Shown here one piece after another: positions 1 through 4,935 of a stretch of DNA of 5,861 nt (its first letter is position 1; every line of letters starts with the position of its first letter). A model generated the notes under the pieces. The model worked only from the letters and a program-made list of their open reading frames with translations, was not told the DNA's origin and made no database searches. Source of the stretch: Sphingomonadales bacterium UBA7473 (lineage in GTDB: Bacteria; Pseudomonadota; Alphaproteobacteria; Sphingomonadales; Sphingomonadaceae); NCBI GenBank assembly GCA_002478575.1, contig DLOX01000073.1:14243-20103 (forward strand). The letters run 5' to 3'. Both the position numbers and the translations under genes were made by a program.

Positions 1-805
1 CGGTTGGATTGCGCAGGCCATAGGCAAAGACGCTGGAGCGGCCCTTGGCCAAATCCAGTTCCTTGATCTGGGCGCGATGCTCCTCGCTCTCCATCCCATT
101 TTCACCAATATTGCTGTTCGAGCCAATGGTCACATAGAGGCGATTGCCTTTGGGATCGTGGAGCAAGTTGCGCGTCCAATGGTTGTTGGGCGCTTGATCG
201 GGGAGAGGCACGACATCCTTGCCCGTGTCATTGATCTTGGTTTGCCCCAGCGCGTAGGGATAAACGCGCACACCATTGGTGTTGGCGACGTAGAGCTGAT
301 CCTTGACCAGCGCCATGCCATAAGGCGACTTCAACCCTTCCAACAGAATATGGCGCGTTTCGGCCAAGCCATCGCCGTCTGTATCGCGCAGCAATGTGAT
401 GCGATCTGCTGACTTGCCGCCCGCGTTTGCTTTCAGGATCAAATTCTTGGCAATCCAATCTTCAAAACCTTGCGCGTCCCGCTCTGGCGCATTGCTTTCC
501 GCGACCAGCACATCGCCATTGGGTAAAACGAGCATATTGCGGGGGTGCTTGAGATCAGCCGCATAGGGCGTGACCTTCAGGCCTGCGGCGGCCGTCGGCA
601 GTTCGCCCTTCTTCCACCCCACGACATCCGCGATCTGGATCGTTGGGAAATTCTCCCGCCTGATCTGAGACACATCAGGCGTTTGCCCTTGTGTCTTCGC
701 AATATCGAGCTTCGCCACATCTGGCGTCGACAGATACCAAAGCCCGCCCCCAATCGCGATGATGAGAATGATCAGGATGTTACGAATATGGGCTTTGCGA
801 GACAT
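1..805 (-). CDS. PQQ-dependent sorbosone/sugar dehydrogenase family protein, C-terminus cut by window edge
   Basis: The frame is open from the ATG at 803-805 to the left edge, giving 268 residues of a protein that should be roughly 400 or more. Residues about 9-25 form one hydrophobic segment after a basic start (MSRKAHIR), which suggests a membrane anchor with the catalytic part in the periplasm. The body reads as a beta-propeller of the soluble-glucose/sorbosone dehydrogenase type. NNHWTRNL at 207-214 followed by YVTIGSNSN corresponds to the catalytic-histidine region of PQQ glucose dehydrogenase (His209 as candidate base), and YGLRNP at 262-267 matches the PQQ-contacting arginine motif (Arg265). 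DTDGDGLAE at 141-149 looks like a calcium-binding loop. The family oxidises sugars or sugar aldehydes with PQQ; the substrate cannot be told from sequence. A Shine-Dalgarno-like AAGG lies 9-10 nt before the ATG. The gene follows the secreted unknown protein by 42 nt and may be cotranscribed with it. Confidence 0.88.
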   Translation of the reverse strand, partial: MSRKAHIRNILIILIIAIGGGLWYLSTPDVAKLDIAKTQGQTPDVSQIRRENFPTIQIADVVGWKKGELPTAAAGLKVTPYAADLKHPRNMLVLPNGDVLVAESNAPERDAQGFEDWIAKNLILKANAGGKSADRITLLRDTDGDGLAETRHILLEGLKSPYGMALVKDQLYVANTNGVRVYPYALGQTKINDTGKDVVPLPDQAPNNHWTRNLLHDPKGNRLYVTIGSNSNIGENGMESEEHRAQIKELDLAKGRSSVFAYGLRNPT

Positions 806-810
806 GGGAC

Positions 811-836
811 GGGACCTTGAAGAAAAGCAGGTTCCC
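811..836 (-). promoter_or_regulatory. Imperfect hairpin covering the ribosome binding site of the dehydrogenase gene
   Basis: In the 42-nt gap before the dehydrogenase gene, the minus strand can fold GGGA-A-CCT against AGG-TCCC, seven base pairs with one bulged A and an 11-nt pyrimidine-rich loop. The 3' arm contains the AGG of the likely Shine-Dalgarno site. No T tract follows, so it is not a convincing intrinsic terminator. It could modulate translation, or be chance. Confidence 0.25.
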
Positions 837-847
837 GGCCCTTAGAC

Positions 848-2035
848 CTAACAGGATGATCCCGTCAAAACCCCAAAGACGCTAGGCTTGCACTTCTTCT
901 TTGGAGCTTCCTCCTCGTCGCTTGCCGCCATCATGCCGCCAGGGCTGGTGATGAACCAACTGGTCATAGAGCGATAACGCACCCGCGCGGTCCAATCCGG
1001 GTTCCATGGCCCTGTGGCAGGGCGTGGCGGGAAAGCGAAATTGGCTTCAGGGCCATAAGCGTAAAGCGATCCCATCATGAAATTGGGCGCATGATTTTTC
1101 ACCTCAGCAGGGATGGTGCAGCTGGTTTGGCTGGGCGGCATGACGACCTTCTCGCCAATCAAGCGCTGCACCGTTGCAGGCGGCAGCCAATCCCAAAGCC
1201 CCCCGCCAAATTCCTTCGCAGTCGAAGATGTCCACCAAACGAAGTCCGTAGGCTCGCCCTTGCTCATATCGCCGCCCATGGCGAAAGCGAGGAAACCAGT
1301 GGCACCGGTCACGCCGTTCCAAGTGAGGTTGGTTGACCCGCCCGGCATGGCAGTCGATTTGCCATTGATCCCCGGCATATAATCTTGCGTCAGAGAAAAT
1401 TTAATCTCAGGCGCAATGTTCGAGGCGATGCGATGCTCGCCCAAGACCGAGCTATCGGAGGGCGCCGTCTTTGAGCTTTTCTTGTTGGGCCAGTCGGCGA
1501 AGGTGCGGCTGTTGCTGACCATTGGTCCTGGATCGACGGGTACGCGTGTGGAGAAGAGCCCCGGCGGGATTTGGCCCGCCGCGACTTTTGCAAAGTCGAT
1601 GATGACTGGCTGGCCCTTCGCGGCTTTGGCACCGCAACCCCAAAAGAGGATCAACCGGCCTTTAGGGCGCTGGAAGTCAGTTGGCATTTCAGAGGATGGC
1701 GCACGATCTGGGACCAGCAAAGGCACGGACTTCCCAAGCTTAGCGGCCGGTTGAAGGAAATGATCAATCTTGGCAGCGCCTTTGTCGGGCGAAGCCGTTG
1801 ATCCCATCCGAAAGCGCAATTCGCGGGCGACTTTGTTCCCGCCTCCTCCAAACATCATCGACAAGGCGCCACCCGCGCCGCTGCCCATGGCGGCCATTCC
1901 GGTTTGCGTGCCGACATCAATGGCATAACGCGCTTTGGGAGCGGCAGGCGCTGCTTTATTCTGGGCAGAAATGGTGCTGGCGGCTGTCGTGCCGGCCAAA
2001 AGCAAAATGACGCTGTACTGGAAAATACTCTTCAT
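848..2035 (-). CDS. Secreted protein of unknown function with glycine-rich segment and Fn3-like strand
   Basis: This encodes 395 residues that I cannot assign to a named family; it resembles uncharacterised secreted sphingomonad proteins I remember. I chose the ATG at 2033-2035 over one 18 codons upstream because it gives a clear signal peptide (MKS, hydrophobic stretch to about residue 19, likely cleavage near Ala24-Gln25) and has AGGGA 7 nt upstream. There is no lipobox. Residues 42-67 are rich in Gly, Ala and Met and end in FGGGGN, like a glycine-zipper or flexible segment. Residues 126-135 (GRLILFWGCG) and 237-253 (LTWNGVTGATGF and following) look like beta strands; the second recalls the fibronectin-type-III phrase LxWxxVxGATGY. 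The tail has an acidic DEEE run, a KKK run and cysteines at 382 and 395, with others at 134 and 306, so disulfides are possible. It is in tandem with the PQQ dehydrogenase, a periplasmic setting consistent with export. Confidence 0.82.
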   Translation of the reverse strand: MKSIFQYSVILLLAGTTAASTISAQNKAAPAAPKARYAIDVGTQTGMAAMGSGAGGALSMMFGGGGNKVARELRFRMGSTASPDKGAAKIDHFLQPAAKLGKSVPLLVPDRAPSSEMPTDFQRPKGRLILFWGCGAKAAKGQPVIIDFAKVAAGQIPPGLFSTRVPVDPGPMVSNSRTFADWPNKKSSKTAPSDSSVLGEHRIASNIAPEIKFSLTQDYMPGINGKSTAMPGGSTNLTWNGVTGATGFLAFAMGGDMSKGEPTDFVWWTSSTAKEFGGGLWDWLPPATVQRLIGEKVVMPPSQTSCTIPAEVKNHAPNFMMGSLYAYGPEANFAFPPRPATGPWNPDWTARVRYRSMTSWFITSPGGMMAASDEEEAPKKKCKPSVFGVLTGSSC

Positions 2036-2042
2036 CGCTTGA

Positions 2043-2047
2043 TCCCT
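2043..2047 (-). promoter_or_regulatory. Ribosome binding site that fixes the start of the secreted protein
   Basis: AGGGA on the minus strand lies 7 nt before the ATG at 2033-2035. This supports the internal ATG over the longer alternative starting at 2089, which would bury the signal peptide behind 18 polar residues. Confidence 0.7.
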
Positions 2048-2089
2048 AACTTGGTGAACCAGAGCGACCCAGCTTTCACTTATGCACAA

Positions 2090-2117
2090 AGCTTAGCATG
2101 TCAGATGCCATCTGCAA
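2090..2117 (-). promoter_or_regulatory. Weak candidate promoter for the secreted protein gene
   Basis: On the minus strand TTGCAG (2112-2117) and TAAGCT (2090-2095) are separated by 16 nt and would place transcription start about 48 nt before the start codon. Both hexamers match the sigma-70 consensus only partly, and the -35 element overlaps an inverted repeat. The support is mainly positional: this is the only gap near 100 nt in the window, so the left-hand gene pair may have its own promoter here. Confidence 0.2.
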
Positions 2118-2124
2118 GCAGATG
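2109..2124. repeat. Short inverted repeat between corC and the secreted protein gene
   Basis: CATCTGC, AA and GCAGATG form a perfect 7-base inverted repeat just beyond the corC stop codon, and a further CAGATG lies at 2102-2107. A second, looser repeat, AGCTTT (2071-2076) with AAAGCT (2088-2093), lies closer to the next gene. No run of T follows on the minus strand, so this is not a standard intrinsic terminator. It might stabilise the 3' end of the upstream transcript or bind a regulator. Confidence 0.4.
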
Positions 2125-2131
2125 ATCGGCG

Positions 2132-3016
2132 TCACAATGTCTCGTCGTCGTCCCCTGGGGGATGGAGACGAAGCCGAGCGACACGGCGGCTATCGGCCTC
2201 AACGATTTCGATCTGCCAGCCGCTGCCATGCTCGAGGACTTCACCCGCCTGCGGGACATGTCCAGCGAGCACGAAGGCCAAGCCACCGATCGTGTCGACA
2301 TCTTCGTCGACATCGCCCAGTCGGCCATCAATGGTCGCAGCCACTTCTTCCAGCGGCGCCCGGGCATCAGCTTCCCAAACACCTTCGGCCATTGCCGTTA
2401 AAAGCGCGACCGGCGCTTCATCATGCTCATCTTCAATCTCACCGACAATTTCTTCGACCAAATCTTCAATCGTCACCAGCCCATCGGTGCCCGAATATTC
2501 ATCAAGAACAATCGCAAGATGCATCCGGCTGCTCCGCATATCGGCAAGCAGATCAAGCACGCCCATGGATTGGGGCACATAAAGCGGTTCTCGGATCAGC
2601 CTCGAAAGCGACGCGGGAGGTTTTTCCCCTGACGCCAGGATGGCGAAGACATCCTTGATGTGGATCATCCCAATCACTTCATCGAGGCTATCTTTATAGA
2701 CCGGCATCCGGCTGTGCCCGCCTTCAGCAAAGGCTTCGACCAGATCGGCAAAGCCCATCGTCTCAGGCACCGCAATAATGTCAGACCGTGGCACGGCAAC
2801 ATCGCCGACTGTGCGATCTCCAAAATGCAGCAAATTGCGCAGCATTTGCCGCTCGATGCTGGATAAGCCGCCTGCCTCATCTTCTTCGGCCGGGGCGTCT
2901 TCCTCAGCCTCATCAATCGCGTCTTCAATCTGATCGCGAAGCGTTGGCTCTTTGCCGCCAAATAAAGCCGATTTCAGGCGTGTCCAAATCCGGCTGCTAC
3001 TATGGTCGTCTGGCAT
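2132..3016 (-). CDS. corC: CorC/YbeX-type CBS-domain protein (HlyC/CorC family)
   Basis: The 294-residue product lacks transmembrane segments and a DUF21 domain, so it is the short CorC (YbeX) form rather than a membrane-bound paralogue. An acidic stretch at about residues 31-48 leads into LSSIERQMLRNLLHF, then tandem CBS modules at about 68-190 with VPRSDIIAV, SRMPVYKDSLDEVIGMIHIKD and the signature HLAIVLDEYSGTDGLVTIEDLVEE, and finally a CorC_HlyC domain at about 205-285. CBS pairs of this family bind adenine nucleotides; CorC has been linked to Mg/Co efflux, and YbeX more recently to ribosome metabolism, which suits its position next to ybeY. The hemolysin label sometimes attached to the family is historical and not supported as a role here. 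The ATG lies 8 nt after the ybeY stop, implying cotranscription. The usual downstream neighbour lnt is absent. Confidence 0.93.
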   Translation of the reverse strand: MPDDHSSSRIWTRLKSALFGGKEPTLRDQIEDAIDEAEEDAPAEEDEAGGLSSIERQMLRNLLHFGDRTVGDVAVPRSDIIAVPETMGFADLVEAFAEGGHSRMPVYKDSLDEVIGMIHIKDVFAILASGEKPPASLSRLIREPLYVPQSMGVLDLLADMRSSRMHLAIVLDEYSGTDGLVTIEDLVEEIVGEIEDEHDEAPVALLTAMAEGVWEADARAPLEEVAATIDGRLGDVDEDVDTIGGLAFVLAGHVPQAGEVLEHGSGWQIEIVEADSRRVARLRLHPPGDDDETL

Positions 3017-3024
3017 GGCAGGCT

Positions 3025-3525
3025 TTAATCTTCTCCATAAGGGTCGTGCAGACCCAAGTGCGCCATCACCTGACGCTCCACATTTTCCATCAATTGGGCT
3101 TCATCATCCCCCATATGATCATAGCCTAGCAGATGGAGAAGGCCATGGACAATAAGATGCGTCGCGTGGGCCTCGGTCGTTACATTTTTTTCCGCAGCTT
3201 CGCGAATACAGGTTTCCCGGGCAAGGATGATGTCGCCAAGGAGGATGGGGTGGGGAGATGCTTCGCCGCGCGCAAGCTCCTCCAGTTCATCGGCTTCCAA
3301 TTGAGGGAAGGACAGCACATTGGTCGGCTTGTCCCTGTCCCGCCATTCGCGATTGAGGGCATGAACTTCGGCATCGTCGGTGAGTTTGATGCTGAGTTCA
3401 GTGCCGGGACCAAAGGCCTTGGCATAGGGCGTGGCAGCAAGCGTCGCGAGGCAGGCCGCTTCGGCGCGGGCCTCCCAAGCGGCCTCATCGCTCCAGCCCT
3501 GGTTGATGATATCAATTTCGATCAC
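3025..3525 (-). CDS. ybeY: Endoribonuclease YbeY (16S rRNA maturation)
   Basis: YbeY is a zinc-dependent endoribonuclease needed for 16S rRNA 3'-end maturation and ribosome quality control in the cytoplasm. The product carries the family's metal site HGLLHLLGYDH at residues 127-137 (His127, His131, His137) and the conserved WRDRDKPTNVLSFP segment at 61-74, where Arg62 matches the essential arginine; LGDI is also present. I place the start at the GTG at 3523-3525 (protein begins VIEIDIINQGW, 166 residues, normal for the family). A longer version from an ATG at 3585 would add 20 residues overlapping the preceding gene and is unlikely. An AGG lies 5 nt before the GTG. The start is 16 nt after the flavodoxin-family stop, and the stop is 8 nt before corC. 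The gene phoH, which often precedes ybeY, is not adjacent here. Confidence 0.94.
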   Translation of the reverse strand: MIEIDIINQGWSDEAAWEARAEAACLATLAATPYAKAFGPGTELSIKLTDDAEVHALNREWRDRDKPTNVLSFPQLEADELEELARGEASPHPILLGDIILARETCIREAAEKNVTTEAHATHLIVHGLLHLLGYDHMGDDEAQLMENVERQVMAHLGLHDPYGED

Positions 3526-3541
3526 ACTGGCCTGTCTGGCC

Positions 3542-4027
3542 TTAGAATATTCCCATAGCAAGACCAGCGCCCAACATCGCGCCAACTTCTTGGCAGCGTG
3601 TAAGATCGGTATCGGTTATGACCTTGGGTGCCAGAATCTGTTCTGGCGTTTGCGCATGGGTGCAAATGATCAGCGGATCAGCAACAGGCTTCAACCGCCA
3701 CCCGGTCGCGATCCGAGCAATCTGCCGCGCTGCGCCTTCGCCGTCTGATCCGGCACAGATCATCGACGCATAAGGCCGGCCCTCGATCTTGCCCAAGACG
3801 GGATAGTAAGTGCGGTCAAAGAAATCCTTCATCATGCCGGACATGCTGGCGAGATTCTCGGGGCAAACGAACAGATATCCATCGGCGGAGAGGAGATCGT
3901 CAGCGCCCGCGCTTGCAGCGGCGATCATCCGAACCTCACATTCGCTTTGCGCGGCTCCGTAAGCGGCAAGCACCATAGCTTCGCTGCCGCCGGTGGCGCT
4001 ATGCCAGATCATGAGAAGGGTCTTCAC
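3542..4027 (-). CDS. Flavodoxin-family / NADPH-dependent FMN reductase-like protein
   Basis: The 161-residue product has the layout of a flavodoxin fold: a beta strand MKTLLMIWHS leading into the FMN-phosphate loop HSATGGSEAM (residues 9-18), then YLFVCPENLASMSGMMKDFFDR at about 51-72 (the substrate-loop and DR motif of NAD(P)H:FMN reductase and WrbA-like proteins), and PYASMICAGSDGEGAARQ at about 85-102 for the next strand and flavin loop. It is probably a cytosolic FMN-binding electron carrier or quinone/flavin reductase; the electron donor and acceptor are unknown. The start is GTG (4025-4027), 8 nt after the nucleoside hydrolase stop. A later methionine (residue 6) would cut into the first beta strand. 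The end lies 16 nt before the ybeY GTG. It is an uncommon neighbour for ybeY. Confidence 0.82.
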   Translation of the reverse strand: MKTLLMIWHSATGGSEAMVLAAYGAAQSECEVRMIAAASAGADDLLSADGYLFVCPENLASMSGMMKDFFDRTYYPVLGKIEGRPYASMICAGSDGEGAARQIARIATGWRLKPVADPLIICTHAQTPEQILAPKVITDTDLTRCQEVGAMLGAGLAMGIF

Positions 4028-4034
4028 CTCGTCG

Positions 4035-4039
4035 CCTAA
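4035..4039 (-). promoter_or_regulatory. Ribosome binding site supporting the GTG start of the flavodoxin-family gene
   Basis: TTAGG on the minus strand overlaps the TAG stop of the nucleoside hydrolase gene and ends 7 nt before the GTG at 4025-4027. The arrangement suggests that ribosomes ending one gene readily start the next. Confidence 0.5.
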
Positions 4040-4935
4040 GCCCCTTGGCCGTTCGCCAAAATTGGCTGACCCATCAGCCGCGCCATCAGATCTTCACGGT
4101 GGGTTATAACATCAACGGATTGCAGATAAGTGACGCTTGGGCCAGAAAGGCTTGGGTCGGCGACAAACAAGCCTTCCTTCCCCGTCCCCGTAATTTCGGT
4201 CGGCCAGTGCAAGGATTGGAAATCCTGGGGCCGGAGCAGCCATCCGATTGCCAAAGCATCAAAGGGCGTGAAGCCGGTCGTCCCAAGCTCTTTCATCCAG
4301 CGACTTTGCCAAGGGCGGGATTGCTCGGCCAGCCAACCCGCACAAGCGTCGCCCTTTGCGAGCAAAAGGTCGAGATGCGCTGGTGTCACCCAGAATTGGT
4401 TGCTGACTTCCCATCCCGCAAGAGTCATCTTGCAACCCAAGTTGAGCAAAGTCTCCGTGGCTGCGACATCCGATTCAAAATTCATATCGGGAAAGGGGCG
4501 CGGCTGCCCAGGCACTACCAAGAACGCCAAGCCCTTTCGTCGTCCCCCAACAAAGACAATATCCTCAACATGATCCAGTCTGGCATCTGGATGGTCCAAG
4601 GCGGCTGCAACCGTGGTTAAGGGGCCAAGAGCGGCAATGGCCAGCGGCTCCTCTTCCAGAGCCTCCCGCAAGCCCAAAATCGCAGGATTGTCCTTGCGAT
4701 CCCCGGCACCCGCACAGCCCTTGAAAACAGGCACGTCGTTGCGCCCGGAACGCGCCACAATCTCTTGCGCCATCGCGAACCCATGATCGACATCGGCATT
4801 GCCAAACACAGCCGAAATCCCAACGATCTCCAGTTCAGGAGACCGCAGCGCTCGGATGAGGGCATAAGCATCATCGACTTCCCTATTGCAGTGGGTGACG
4901 GCAGGGTCTGTATCGATCCAGACGCGCTTCTTCAT
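4036..4935 (-). CDS. Divergent nucleoside hydrolase (IunH/RihA superfamily)
   Basis: Nucleoside hydrolases split the N-glycosidic bond of nucleosides into base and ribose using a calcium ion held by aspartates. The 299-residue length is typical. The N-terminus has the metal motif in an expanded form, DTDPAVTHCNREVDDAYAL (residues 8-26), where common members read DTDPGxDDAxAL, so about seven residues are inserted between the first and second aspartate pairs. Other landmarks are FGNADV (44-49, the conserved Asn), ALGPLTTVAAAL (102-113), VFVGG (127-131), DMNFESDVAA (150-159, equivalent to the EFNxxxDPEAA substrate loop) and FDALAI (225-230, metal-binding Asp226). The histidine that usually precedes this last aspartate is Phe225, and the other usual histidine is not evident near residue 85. 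The gene overlaps the kinase stop by 4 nt (ATGA), with AAGGGA 8 nt before the ATG. Substrate unknown; a 5'-modified nucleoside is plausible from context. Confidence 0.85.
   Translation of the reverse strand: MKKRVWIDTDPAVTHCNREVDDAYALIRALRSPELEIVGISAVFGNADVDHGFAMAQEIVARSGRNDVPVFKGCAGAGDRKDNPAILGLREALEEEPLAIAALGPLTTVAAALDHPDARLDHVEDIVFVGGRRKGLAFLVVPGQPRPFPDMNFESDVAATETLLNLGCKMTLAGWEVSNQFWVTPAHLDLLLAKGDACAGWLAEQSRPWQSRWMKELGTTGFTPFDALAIGWLLRPQDFQSLHWPTEITGTGKEGLFVADPSLSGPSVTYLQSVDVITHREDLMARLMGQPILANGQGA

Noticed and set aside
2036..2089. Upstream ATG for the secreted protein
   Set aside because: It would place 18 mostly polar residues ahead of a good signal peptide, and the best ribosome site serves the internal ATG.
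2109..2124. Intrinsic terminator after corC
   Set aside because: The stem is short with a minimal loop and no T tract follows on the minus strand.
2098..2658. 186-codon plus-strand open frame
   Set aside because: It lies opposite corC, its product is low-complexity (Arg/His/Pro-rich) with no recognisable motif, and corC on the other strand is certain.
2132..3016. Hemolysin function for the CBS-domain protein
   Set aside because: The name is inherited from family labels; the protein is the soluble CBS plus CorC_HlyC form next to ybeY, with no toxin feature.
3526..3585. Longer ATG start for ybeY
   Set aside because: It would add 20 residues with no family counterpart, overlapping the flavodoxin-family gene by 44 nt. 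The GTG at 3523-3525 gives the expected N-terminus.
4045..4620. 191-codon plus-strand open frame
   Set aside because: It is antisense to the nucleoside hydrolase, whose motifs are clear; the plus-strand product shows no domain.
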